14,242 nucleotides of DNA from JAULZV01 sp032117135 (GCA_032117135.1 JAULZV010000031.1:1-14242), one strand, 5' to 3'; counted from the first letter of the stretch, positions 1 to 7,984 are shown. Notes: generated by a model not told the origin, from the letters alone. Numbers and translations are program-made.

Positions 1-347
1 AGTGGTGTCAGAATTGTATTTATCTCTATTGGTATCACTTTTTTACCGTTTGGATAAAATTGATGACCATAAAATTGAAACAATGAACTTGAACAGGTCC
101 TAAAACCTATAAAATGTCTTGTATCTCTTTTAGTTTCATATATTTTTCCAGGAATCATACTTTGTAACTCTTGGTACAGCCACAAAACATAATCTTTTTG
201 TTTGATTGAATGTTCAACCTTTAATCGATATGTTTTGCCGTTGCTTCGAGTTTCTAAATGTCCATCTCCAAGCAATAAACCAACTACAATTTCTCGCTGT
301 CTAGGCGTGAGATTTGATGGTTTATTATTTAATCTTGAAACTTTCAT
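1..347 (-). CDS. LAGLIDADG homing endonuclease in 23S intron 2, partial (3' end beyond left edge)
   Basis: The reading frame is open from ATG 347 to the left edge, about 115 residues, so the C-terminus is missing. Residues 14-30 read LTPRQREIVVGLLLGDG, followed by HLETRS. This is the start of a LAGLIDADG_2-type homing endonuclease, in which the GLLLGDG helix forms the dimer or domain interface and ends in a catalytic Asp. Then follows a basic, Tyr-rich stretch (RLKVEHSIKQKDYVLWLY) typical of the DNA-binding sheet. Family proteins cut an intron-less allele at the insertion site and so spread the intron. The ORF lies 3' of the P7 and P8 elements of the host intron, that is in the P8/P9 periphery. 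This differs from the ORF in intron 1. No convincing Shine-Dalgarno sequence is visible, and the frame stays open somewhat upstream, so the start is provisional. The assignment rests on motif recognition. Confidence 0.82.
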   Translation of the reverse strand, partial: MKVSRLNNKPSNLTPRQREIVVGLLLGDGHLETRSNGKTYRLKVEHSIKQKDYVLWLYQELQSMIPGKIYETKRDTRHFIGFRTCSSSLFQFYGHQFYPNGKKVIPIEINTILTP

Positions 348-645
348 TATTAAGATTCTTTTTACAGACTTTATGTCGCCATAAAGATCGGACTATATCT
401 TCTCCAAATTTACATTCGGAGTTCTGCGTGTAGTCTCTGAGGATTCTTTCGACAATGTCGAAAGTCTTTCCTGCTGATTGACTGCACTAGTTGCATTTTT
501 ACTGGATAGAATTCTATCACAGTAGCACTAGATACTCAGTTGTTCCAGCATATAGCAGAATGTGAACATATCGCTTTCACAATATGGCCCCCATTTATAT
601 AGTTTGTATCACGGAGTTGGATACGTGTGGCGCATTCAAGGGTAG
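1..645 (-). mobile_element. Group I intron 2 of 23S rRNA (near E. coli 2255/2256), partial
   Basis: On the minus strand the 23S sequence is recognisable up to AGTGGGGCG (ending at 646) and is then lost, which marks an insertion near E. coli 2255/2256. Group I core elements follow in order. P is around 543-555 (TATGCTGGAA). Q is at 468-479 (AATCAGCAGGAA). A short P6-like hairpin (CTTTCGAC/GTCGAAAG) is at about 446-464. R is around 421-442, with TCAGAGACTACACG. S is AAGATATAGTCC at 390-401, whose TAGTC pairs with GACTA of R to make P7. A P8-like hairpin CTTTATG/CATAAAG is at 369-386. The homing endonuclease ORF follows. The 3' splice site and 3' exon are outside the window, so the intron length is unknown. 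Possible P1 pairing is exon GGGGCG-C with intron GCGCC at about 628-633. Confidence 0.82.
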
Positions 646-967
646 CGCCCCACTAAAACTGCCCACCAGATACTGTCCCAATAGGGTTTTTCCCTACTGG
701 TTAGATTATATCCCCTCAAAGGATAGTATTTCACTGTTGACTCCACGTTCCCCGGAAAGAACGCTTCAAAGTCTCCTACCTATGCTGCGCAGTGAGGACA
801 TATAATCAATACCAAGATGCAGTAAAGCTTCTGGGGTCTTTTCGTCTAATTGCGGGTAGCCGGCATCTTCACCGGCACTGTATTTTCACCGAGCAAGTCT
901 CCGAGACAGTTCCCCCATCGTTACGCCATTCGTGCAGGTCTGAATTTACCAGACAAGGAATTTCGCT
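646..967 (-). rRNA. rrl: 23S rRNA, internal exon (E. coli about 1932-2255)
   Basis: Read on the minus strand this begins AGCGAAATTCCTTGTC, continues with ACCTGCACGAATGGCGTAA and AGACGAAAAGACCCC, and ends with CAGTTTTAGTGGGGCG. These are universally conserved parts of 23S domains IV and V (H71, the A-rich segment preceding H74, and the P-loop approach). The exon is 322 nt against about 324 nt for the same stretch of E. coli, so nothing else is inserted. The P-loop GGGG (E. coli 2250-2253) is at its 3' end. The remainder of domain V, with the peptidyl transferase loop, and domain VI lie beyond intron 2 and off the left edge. Short plus-strand ORFs in this stretch are non-coding shadows. Confidence 0.93.
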
Positions 968-1050
968 AATCACTTTATTGTTTATTAAAATAAACAACCC
1001 AATTACGGCTGCATGTCGCCATGCAGATAGAACTCTATCTTCACTGATTT

Positions 1051-1689
1051 TTAATCAGTGTTTGGCGTTTGGTTTCTGAGGATTCTAATTAATTCGGTTC
1101 TTGGTTTTTTATGATTCATTCTCTCGCATATTTGAGCAATTTTAATTGCTCCTTCAAAATTCATATGTTCTCCTTTTTCAATTAATGCCATGCATTTTTT
1201 GAAAAGTTTGAAATTATTTCTTTTTGAAGTTTTAAGCGGATAGGAATCAAAAAAAGGAATTATTGTATTGATTAAATCGGATCTTTTTGACACAGTGTAG
1301 CGATAGAGGTTTTCTTTGTGATTGTCGTATCTACGATTAACATAGATATTTCCAATACCAAAGAAATCTTTCATTGCTTTTAATACTGTCAAACTTTTTT
1401 CTCCTTGTACGACCGAAAATTCGTGTGCAATTTGATATCCGATTTTATATCCTTTTCTAATTCTTGTGTTTTCTTGACGGTTACTTTGTTTTACAAAATT
1501 AATTGAAAAACATCCTTCTCCATCCACAAAACCAATAATCCAACCGATATTAATTAGCCTTTCCTGCTGATTGTCTGCACGAGATGCATTTTTACTTTCT
1601 GATTCCACGACTATTATGCAAGAATTAATTGATAATTGTCGATATAGTATATCAGATGAGTAGCACTCGATACACAGAGTTTCCAGCAT
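1051..1689 (-). CDS. LAGLIDADG homing endonuclease in 23S intron 1
   Basis: A 212-codon frame. Residues 48-62 read IGWIIGFVDGEGCFS, a clear LAGLIDADG motif. It is followed by a beta-rich basic domain with KSLTVLKAMKDFFGIGNIYV and a C-terminal helical part (NFKLFKKCMALIEKGEHM). One LAGLIDADG motif and this length fit a single-motif, homodimeric endonuclease like I-CreI, which cuts the intron-less 23S gene. The first about 45 residues are translated from the intron core itself: ATG 1689 lies in the P strand and Q encodes the DNQQE stretch. The last residues (LRNQTPNTD) overlap the R strand of P7. The true start may be ATG 1689 or a later GTG at residue 28, because no other ATG precedes the motif. 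Fusion of the frame with the intron core is common in this family. Confidence 0.85.
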   Translation of the reverse strand: MLETLCIECYSSDILYRQLSINSCIIVVESESKNASRADNQQERLINIGWIIGFVDGEGCFSINFVKQSNRQENTRIRKGYKIGYQIAHEFSVVQGEKSLTVLKAMKDFFGIGNIYVNRRYDNHKENLYRYTVSKRSDLINTIIPFFDSYPLKTSKRNNFKLFKKCMALIEKGEHMNFEGAIKIAQICERMNHKKPRTELIRILRNQTPNTD

Positions 1690-1749
1690 ATAGCCAAAAA
1701 CGGCAGATACTTTTCCTGTTTCTGTACGATTGCGTTTCTATCTATCAAT

Positions 1750-3787
<2,038 letters not shown>

Positions 3788-3904
3788 GAAATCTTAAAAC
3801 CACACTTTAACTTTGTTTGGATCTTTTGGCTTTTTATCTAACTTTGTCTCAAATCTTTTCTTGTTGAAAATATTTTTTCTTGACTACTTTGACTCTTACT
3901 TACA

Positions 3905-3923
3905 TATTCAGTTGTCAACGAAC
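3905..3923 (-). promoter_or_regulatory. boxA-like antitermination element upstream of 23S
   Basis: The minus strand reads GTTCGTTGACAACTGAAT. This resembles the GTTCTTTGAAAACTGAAT element that precedes 23S in Gram-positive rRNA spacers and binds the Nus antitermination complex. It differs at two positions. It lies about 120 nt before the 23S 5' end and downstream of the leader hairpin. The assignment is by resemblance only. Confidence 0.4.
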
Positions 3924-3943
3924 TCACGATGTTTTTTGGTTTT

Positions 3944-3966
3944 AAAAAAGGACCGAAATCGGTCCT
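3944..3966 (-). terminator. Intrinsic-terminator-like hairpin in the 23S leader
   Basis: On the minus strand AGGACCGA and TCGGTCCT form an 8-bp stem (3966-3959 with 3956-3949) followed directly by five T. This has all marks of an intrinsic terminator, yet it stands between the predicted 23S promoter (start near 4036) and the 23S gene. It could attenuate the transcript, end read-through from upstream, or be overridden by rRNA antitermination. A 9-bp inverted repeat (CACGATGTT at 3925-3933, AACATCGTG at 4026-4034) encloses it. Confidence 0.65.
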
Positions 3967-4042
3967 GTGAAGTGAGTATAAAACCCTCTTCTTAGACCTC
4001 TTTGGAATCTTTCTTAGAATTTATTAACATCGTGTAGTGACC

Positions 4043-4070
4043 ATTATAGTCAGAACCCAAATAAAGTCAA
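4043..4070 (-). promoter_or_regulatory. Near-consensus sigma70-type promoter for 23S rRNA
   Basis: On the minus strand TTGACT (4070-4065), a 16-bp spacer and TATAAT (4048-4043). The predicted start is near 4035-4038, giving a leader of about 250 nt. It is preceded by A/T-rich sequence. No 16S or tRNA gene lies between this promoter and the 23S gene, or between the promoter and the channel gene upstream, so 23S appears to be transcribed alone. Confidence 0.75.
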
Positions 4071-4123
4071 CACCTATACTCCCTTTATGTATAAAGGATC
4101 AAAATAAGAGGTAAAAAGGGGTA

Positions 4124-4213
4124 AAAAACAAAAAACACAAGATGCAGAAGTCCTCGGTTTCCCCCGTCCTTTGGACGGGGCCAGACATTCTACATCTTGT
4201 GTTTTTTGTTTTT
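4124..4213. terminator. Large palindrome with inner GC hairpin, probable terminator of the channel gene
   Basis: A 26-bp inverted repeat (4124-4149 with 4188-4213, one mismatch) ends in runs of A and T separated by a single C or G. It encloses a second hairpin CCCCGTCC/GGACGGGG (4162-4169 with 4173-4180, TTT loop). It starts five bases past the stop codon of the minus-strand channel gene and insulates that gene from the 23S promoter. Because the arms carry T-runs on both strands it could stop transcription in either direction. The two-level fold is more elaborate than an ordinary terminator. Confidence 0.7.
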
Positions 4214-4218
4214 AACCT

Positions 4219-4908
4219 TTAGTTTCGGTCTTTGATTTCATTTCGCACTCCTTCAATAACGTCTCGTGCTGCATCTCGACCTCCAAGTCCGAAGGCGAGT
4301 CCGAGTCCAAGCGAAAGTGCCACTACAATTCCAGTAAACAATGTTTGAATGAATGTAGCTGCGATCTCGAGTTGAAACAGTGCTGCAAGGATCGCAAAAG
4401 TCCAGATTGCATATTTGGCAACTGCGCCAAGAAGACTTGCTTTTCTAAAGCCAGCTGCTTTGGATGATGCAATGATTACTTTGCGTACCACTTCTGAAAG
4501 TGCGATACCGATGACAAGAATCAAAACTGCCACGATCACTTGTGGTAAGTATCCAAGGACTGCTTCTTCGAGGAAGAATGTCACCCTGTCGAGCCCAAGA
4601 ATACCAAGTACTGCAACTGCAGACACTACTACAATGAACCATTTTACGAGTTCTCCCACAAAATGTCCTGAGTTAAGGTTAGATCCTGATCGTCTTACGA
4701 TTTGACCTGCTCCCGAAGCTTCGAGTGCAGCATCAACCTTAAGTGCTTTGAAGAGCTGACTGATAATTTTTGATAATGCTGCCCCGAGTAACCATCCCAA
4801 AATAACAATAACAATTGCTACGATTAGTTTTGGAAGGAACTCTACCACTCCGACAAGCAGATCGTTGAATGCACCTGTCAACGCGATCTGAAGATTTTCA
4901 AACGCCAT
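4219..4908 (-). CDS. MscS-like / conserved-TM-helix membrane protein lacking the MscS beta domain
   Basis: A 229-aa polytopic membrane protein with an amphipathic N-terminus and about five hydrophobic segments (near residues 20-45, 88-106, 115-140, 162-180, 185-212). FLPKLIVAIVIVILGWLLG and YLPQVIVAVLILVIGIALSE are two copies of one repeat, the 'conserved TM helix' (TM_helix) unit found in mechanosensitive-channel relatives. The C-terminal LSLGLGLAFGLGGRDAARD matches the glycine/alanine-rich pore helix of MscS channels, but the protein ends about 15 residues later, so the cytoplasmic beta domain and vestibule are absent. A role in osmotic response at the cytoplasmic membrane is plausible; channel activity is unproven. 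It lies 43 bp behind the HTH/NT gene on the same strand and could be co-transcribed. No clear ribosome binding site. Confidence 0.85.
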   Translation of the reverse strand: MAFENLQIALTGAFNDLLVGVVEFLPKLIVAIVIVILGWLLGAALSKIISQLFKALKVDAALEASGAGQIVRRSGSNLNSGHFVGELVKWFIVVVSAVAVLGILGLDRVTFFLEEAVLGYLPQVIVAVLILVIGIALSEVVRKVIIASSKAAGFRKASLLGAVAKYAIWTFAILAALFQLEIAATFIQTLFTGIVVALSLGLGLAFGLGGRDAARDVIEGVRNEIKDRN

Positions 4909-4951
4909 ACTATTATTTATATTACTGATAACTCTTTAATTGTATCAATTT

Positions 4952-5560
4952 TTAGACTCCAATGCGATCAAGAAAGATTTGGTGTGGATAATCCAAAATA
5001 TCACGAACGAGCTTGTCATACACTCCAAGACGATATTTGAAGTCCGAAACCGTAAGGACGGTATAGCGAAGTTGTTTTCCAATCTCTGATTCTAGAGTAG
5101 TGATTGTGGTTTTGAGTGGACCTTCTTTGATCCCATCCCCAACAATCAAGAGGTCGACTCGACTATCATGATCTTGAATAAAAACCCCAGCTGCAATGAC
5201 GAGTTTGAGTTTGCCATGTTTGCCAAGGCGTTGCACCAATGAAGAGGAAGACATGGGACTGTTTTTGACAAGAAGGTTTTGGAGAGCAGTGAACAGCTTG
5301 GATTCAATGACAGTTTGATATCCTTTAGTTTTAATTTTGGTTACTCGGCCATATCGATCTTCTTTAAGAAGAAATGTATTCTTTTTTTTGATGAGGTTTA
5401 TTTTTTCAAGAAGATTGAGTTCTTTTTGAAGGATAGAAGAAGAAACACGCGTGCGTGCGGCGATTGTCGATTTTTCATATATGTCACTTGTATTAAATAA
5501 AAAGAATTTCAATACCTTAACACGAGCCGAACTTCCAAATAATTTCTCGAGTGCTTCCAT
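4952..5560 (-). CDS. Winged-helix protein with nucleotidyltransferase-like C-terminal domain
   Basis: 202 aa. Residues 1-75 look like a winged helix-turn-helix: LEKLFGSSARVKVLKFFLFN, then a recognition region SSSILQKELNLLEKINLIKKK and a KxxxFLLKEDRYG wing. Residues about 95-200 resemble a degenerate minimal nucleotidyltransferase fold. AAGVFIQDHDSRVDLLIVGDG matches the GS..-(x)n-D.DLLIVG strand, but the first motif lacks the canonical GS and only one clear Asp (in VDLLIVGD) remains, so catalysis is doubtful. Such proteins recur in Patescibacteria as putative regulators; DNA binding is inferred. Start ATG 5560 lacks a strong Shine-Dalgarno sequence. An extended -10 promoter lies about 85 bp upstream. 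The channel gene follows after 43 bp. Confidence 0.7.
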   Translation of the reverse strand: MEALEKLFGSSARVKVLKFFLFNTSDIYEKSTIAARTRVSSSILQKELNLLEKINLIKKKNTFLLKEDRYGRVTKIKTKGYQTVIESKLFTALQNLLVKNSPMSSSSLVQRLGKHGKLKLVIAAGVFIQDHDSRVDLLIVGDGIKEGPLKTTITTLESEIGKQLRYTVLTVSDFKYRLGVYDKLVRDILDYPHQIFLDRIGV

Positions 5561-5646
5561 AAATTCAAACTGCTTGCCGCAAATTAATATTGATAATTCG
5601 ATACGTGTACAGTGATTCTACAAACACTATGCCTTATCATTCGTTT

Positions 5647-5675
5647 ATTATACCAAAAAATTTTACTGATGTACT
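5647..5675 (-). promoter_or_regulatory. Extended -10 promoter for the HTH/NT gene
   Basis: The minus strand has TGGTATAAT (TATAAT at 5652-5647), an extended -10 of the TGn type, with only a weak -35 (AGTACA) 17 bp upstream. The predicted start near 5640 leaves a leader of about 80 nt before ATG 5560. Confidence 0.55.
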
Positions 5676-5681
5676 AGATTT

Positions 5682-5710
5682 TTGACATATTACACCTCTT
5701 CACCTATACT
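5682..5710 (+). promoter_or_regulatory. Consensus promoter firing antisense to the first PemK-like gene
   Basis: Plus strand TTGACA (5682-5687), 17-bp spacer, TATACT (5705-5710): close to sigma70 consensus. The predicted start is near 5717. No plus-strand gene follows; the next annotated frame is the 3' end of the minus-strand PemK-like gene. An in-frame ATG at 5721 opens only a 35-codon frame across the hairpin, which I do not annotate. Confidence 0.65.
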
Positions 5711-5737
5711 TATATACATTATGGCTTCGGCCTCCGA

Positions 5738-5766
5738 GAAAGGCTACCTCACAAAGGTAGCCTTTC
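5738..5766. terminator. 12-bp hairpin between antisense promoter and PemK-like gene
   Basis: GAAAGGCTACCT (5738-5749) pairs perfectly with AGGTAGCCTTTC (5755-5766) around a 5-nt loop. It is seven bases past the stop codon of the minus-strand PemK-like gene. Neither strand has a proper T-run after the stem, so termination may be inefficient or the hairpin may protect a 3' end. A small GGC-TTCG-GCC hairpin lies just before it on the plus strand (5723-5732). Confidence 0.55.
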
Positions 5767-5772
5767 GTTCAT

Positions 5773-6156
5773 CTATACATGATCTTTCCATGCTTTTAGC
5801 ACAATTAAATAAGTATCCTTATTAATAAGACCAATTTTGCGTATAAGACGCTTCGTACTCAAAACTCTTCCTTGTGAAAGTTTCACCCATGAATACTTTT
5901 GTCCAATCATGATTTTTTGATGAAATCTATCTGTTTTGATTTTTTGTGTTAAAGGAAGTACGAGCAAAGTATCTTTATTGTATACCTTTAAGATAAGAAC
6001 AGGTCTCTCAAAATTTTTATTCTTTCCGTCAATTTCTGCACCAATATTCAATCCTAGAGATGTCCACCATACTTCACGCGGATGCACAAAAAATCTTCTC
6101 TTGCTGGAATTTAGAATTTTTTTAAATAAGTTCCATTGGTCAAAGTCTTTATCCAT
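5773..6156 (-). CDS. PemK/MazF-family (type II toxin-like) protein, orphan
   Basis: 127 aa from ATG 6156. The frame is open further upstream, but that part overlaps the preceding gene, and the start is fixed by alignment with the second copy in this window: MDKDFDQWN here, MKKDFDRWN there. Then come EVWWTSLGLNIGAEIDGKNK, FERPVLILKVYNKDTLLVLPLT and WVKLSQGRVLSTKRLIRKIG. These match the PemK/MazF fold (SH3-like barrel): GDIWW-type strand, RPVLI strand, LPLT strand and S-rich Q/R-x-LS-x-KR loop. Family toxins are sequence-specific endoribonucleases blocked by an adjacent antitoxin. No antitoxin gene adjoins this one; instead it follows the lamin-tail gene by a single base (TAA-A-ATG), so the two are probably translated from one mRNA. 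It may be a non-toxic family member. An opposing promoter lies beyond its 3' end. Confidence 0.8.
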   Translation of the reverse strand: MDKDFDQWNLFKKILNSSKRRFFVHPREVWWTSLGLNIGAEIDGKNKNFERPVLILKVYNKDTLLVLPLTQKIKTDRFHQKIMIGQKYSWVKLSQGRVLSTKRLIRKIGLINKDTYLIVLKAWKDHV

Positions 6157-6157
6157 T

Positions 6158-7354
6158 TTAGATAAACCGCATAATGCAGTCTTGCAATGCAGGAAATGTG
6201 GTACAGATAGTATTGAGTGCATGTTGAAGTTCGGGCACTGGATCAAAGACTTTGTATACGACACCATTTGGGTAGAGGAACTCGACAAGAGGATCTGTGA
6301 TTTCGCGTCCAAGCGTTATAGTGTCTCCTTTGGCTATAATAGTATTGAGTGGAACATGTACTTTTTTGCCACTGAGGAACTTGAGTACAAATCGACCAAT
6401 ATTAACCTCATGACTACTCGAGTTCTTAATGATTATACTTGCAGGAGTTTGAGTTATTTCGATATTTGGCTCAACTACATGAACAACAGATCTTGTGACT
6501 GCTGTATGTTCAGCTGATTTTGCAGTAAGTACCACTTGATAAGTTCCAGGATACGCATACGCCGTTATTACTGATCGACCTCGTGCAGTATTCATATCCC
6601 CAAAGTTCCACTGGTAGGTAATCTTGATGTCGTTTTTGGAGGCGAAGGCTTCAAAATCTATAGGTGTATTGATAGTGACAATGCGGTCACGACCCGAATC
6701 AATCTTAAATGGAATAGAAGGTGTGTAGTTCGAGAGCGGACTCTGTTGACTATGTGTGGAATGAGATGATGAAGACGAGCTTGATGATCCTGAGGTGTTT
6801 GTTGTAGTGGCGCTGGTCTGACTTGTCTCGTCTGTAACGGTTTCAGATTGTGTCTTATTAGCCTCCCCAAAAGTTGGTGCAGCAGTTATGACATCTGATC
6901 CATTAATTTGAAGTGATTGACCATTGCCTGCCGCACCCATATCTGAAGAATAGGTAAAGGTGTGTGTGAATTCTTTTTGAGGGTTAGCCATACTAATGGT
7001 CTCGCCTGTATTATTGAGCGAGAAGACACTGTCAAAGATAGGCCCCGCATATCCTGGATAATCGGCACGTACTTCAGCAATCGAATCTGCAATAATAGCG
7101 TACTGCCCTGCTACCAACATAGATACATCCTCGGCTACTAACTTGTGAAATACATTGTTCTCATGAAAAAACCACGTATTGAGATCGATGTCGGTCGTAC
7201 CTGTATTAAAGACTTCGATCCATTCGCGTTTAGCATCTGTGCCATCTGGATCGTACATAATTTCGGTAATAACAATCTGTCCTCTCCCAATCAATGGGAT
7301 CATCAATGCGATAATGGTACTGACAATGAAAACTTTTTTGATTGTGATTGGCAT
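6158..7354 (-). CDS. Secreted lamin-tail-domain / PKD-domain protein
   Basis: 398 aa from ATG 7354. A signal peptide MPITIKKVFIVSTIIALMIP ends near IGRGQ. The mature part opens with IVITEIMYDPDGTDAKREWI, then EVFNTG, the hallmark start of a lamin-tail domain (LTD, immunoglobulin-like), running to about residue 150. A Ser/Thr/Gln-rich linker follows with eight consecutive Ser. A PKD-like domain comes next: ITYQWNFGDMN and AYPGTYQVVLTAKS. A second LTD-like segment (PASIIIKNSSSHEVNIGRF) ends the protein, with two Cys in CTTFPALQDC. LTD and PKD modules are extracellular interaction or adhesion folds; attachment of this one to the surface is not evident from sequence. ATG 7381 is in frame, but a TATAAT box at 7385-7390 leaves no leader for it and it lacks a basic n-region. 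It overlaps nothing and is followed after one base by the PemK-like gene. Confidence 0.8.
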   Translation of the reverse strand: MPITIKKVFIVSTIIALMIPLIGRGQIVITEIMYDPDGTDAKREWIEVFNTGTTDIDLNTWFFHENNVFHKLVAEDVSMLVAGQYAIIADSIAEVRADYPGYAGPIFDSVFSLNNTGETISMANPQKEFTHTFTYSSDMGAAGNGQSLQINGSDVITAAPTFGEANKTQSETVTDETSQTSATTTNTSGSSSSSSSSHSTHSQQSPLSNYTPSIPFKIDSGRDRIVTINTPIDFEAFASKNDIKITYQWNFGDMNTARGRSVITAYAYPGTYQVVLTAKSAEHTAVTRSVVHVVEPNIEITQTPASIIIKNSSSHEVNIGRFVLKFLSGKKVHVPLNTIIAKGDTITLGREITDPLVEFLYPNGVVYKVFDPVPELQHALNTICTTFPALQDCIMRFI

Positions 7355-7424
7355 GTAGTAAGTGTACTGATGGAGGGTCATCGAATTATAAAGAAATAAT
7401 AGTATAAGCTACCTAACATATTTT

Positions 7425-7430
7425 TATAAT
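7425..7430 (+). promoter_or_regulatory. -10 box for the second PemK-like gene in a divergent promoter region
   Basis: TATAAT at 7425-7430 would start a transcript near 7437, 28 nt before ATG 7465; the -35 is poor. On the minus strand TATACT (7406-7401) and TATAAT (7390-7385) are candidate -10 boxes for the lamin-tail gene, also without good -35 boxes. Confidence 0.45.
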
Positions 7431-7464
7431 GATTTTAGCTGGATAGATTATTATTCCTAGAGTG

Positions 7465-7857
7465 ATGAAAAAAGACTTCGATCGATGGAATGAAATTAAA
7501 AAGATGACCGATGCATACAGTATAAATTTTTATTTCAAAGAACAAGAGGTGTGGTGGGTCAAAACTGGACTCAATATTGGAATAGAGTCAAATGGAAAAG
7601 GACAAGAATTTACTCGTCCAGTTCTCATCATAAAGAAACATAATAGACACTCCTGTTTAACAGTATCTTTGACGACAAGTTCAAAATTAGACAGATCAAA
7701 AACTTACTTAGATACAGATAGACACCCAGGAATTTTTGTAAAATTATCACAAATTAAGACTCTTGATTCACGAAGATTGTCTTCAAAAATGTTTTTTCTA
7801 GATAAATCTAATTTTGATCGAATCAAAGATCAAATAAAGAACTTTAATGGGTTATAA
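7465..7857 (+). CDS. PemK/MazF-family (type II toxin-like) protein, orphan, second copy
   Basis: 130 aa from ATG 7465; a GTG three bases earlier is in frame but homology to the other copy favours the ATG. It is clearly paralogous to the 5773-6156 product: MKKDFDRWNEIKK, EVWWVKTGLNIGIESNGKGQ, FTRPVLIIKKHNRHSCLTVSL, VKLSQIKTLDSRRLSSKM. The order and spacing of PemK/MazF strands are kept. Identity is moderate, so the duplication is old or the genes came separately. No antitoxin is adjacent. It is divergent from the lamin-tail gene with about 80-110 bp between starts. As with the other copy, a good promoter beyond the 3' end points back into the gene. Ribonuclease activity is possible by family but untested; orphan copies may have other roles. 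Confidence 0.8.
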   Translation: MKKDFDRWNEIKKMTDAYSINFYFKEQEVWWVKTGLNIGIESNGKGQEFTRPVLIIKKHNRHSCLTVSLTTSSKLDRSKTYLDTDRHPGIFVKLSQIKTLDSRRLSSKMFFLDKSNFDRIKDQIKNFNGL

Positions 7858-7861
7858 ATTT

Positions 7862-7883
7862 ACCCCTCGATTTCTCGAGGGGT
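7862..7883. terminator. 9-bp hairpin after the second PemK-like gene
   Basis: ACCCCTCGA (7862-7870) pairs with TCGAGGGGT (7875-7883) around TTTC, five bases after the stop codon. No T-run follows on either strand, as with the hairpin after the other PemK-like gene. Confidence 0.55.
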
Positions 7884-7907
7884 GAGCCATAGGCCAAAAG
7901 TAGATTA

Positions 7908-7935
7908 AGTATACCAATCAATATTTCAAAGTCAA
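7908..7935 (-). promoter_or_regulatory. Consensus promoter firing antisense to the second PemK-like gene
   Basis: On the minus strand TTGACT (7935-7930), 16-bp spacer, and an extended -10 TGGTATACT (TATACT at 7913-7908). The predicted start near 7901 lies 20 nt before the hairpin and 45 nt before the 3' end of the PemK-like gene on the other strand. It is back to back with the plus-strand promoter at 7954, and their -35 regions form an inverted repeat. Confidence 0.6.
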
Positions 7936-7953
7936 ACAACTGTACACACAACC

Positions 7954-7981
7954 TTGACTTTTGAAGTTAATTTGAAATACT
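7954..7981 (+). promoter_or_regulatory. Promoter for the putative structured RNA
   Basis: TTGACT (7954-7959), 16-bp spacer, AATACT (7976-7981). The sequence TTGACTTTTGAA mirrors TTGACTTTGAA of the divergent promoter, and TATTTCAAA (7922-7930) and TTTGAAATA (7971-7979) form a further 9-bp inverted repeat. This suggests shared control, or simply similar promoters. Confidence 0.5.
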
Positions 7982-7984
7982 TGA

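Noticed and set aside
202..1079. Plus-strand ORFs opposite intron 2 and the internal 23S exon
   Set aside because: They run antisense to a LAGLIDADG gene, an intron core or rRNA, and their translations resemble no protein family.
3790..4123. Search for a tRNA or 16S 3' end upstream of 23S
   Set aside because: No T-loop, acceptor pairing or anti-Shine-Dalgarno tail could be found on either strand.
5721..5828. 35-codon plus-strand ORF starting MASASEKGYLTK
   Set aside because: It spans a perfect hairpin and then runs antisense to the PemK-like gene; there is no Shine-Dalgarno and no family resemblance.
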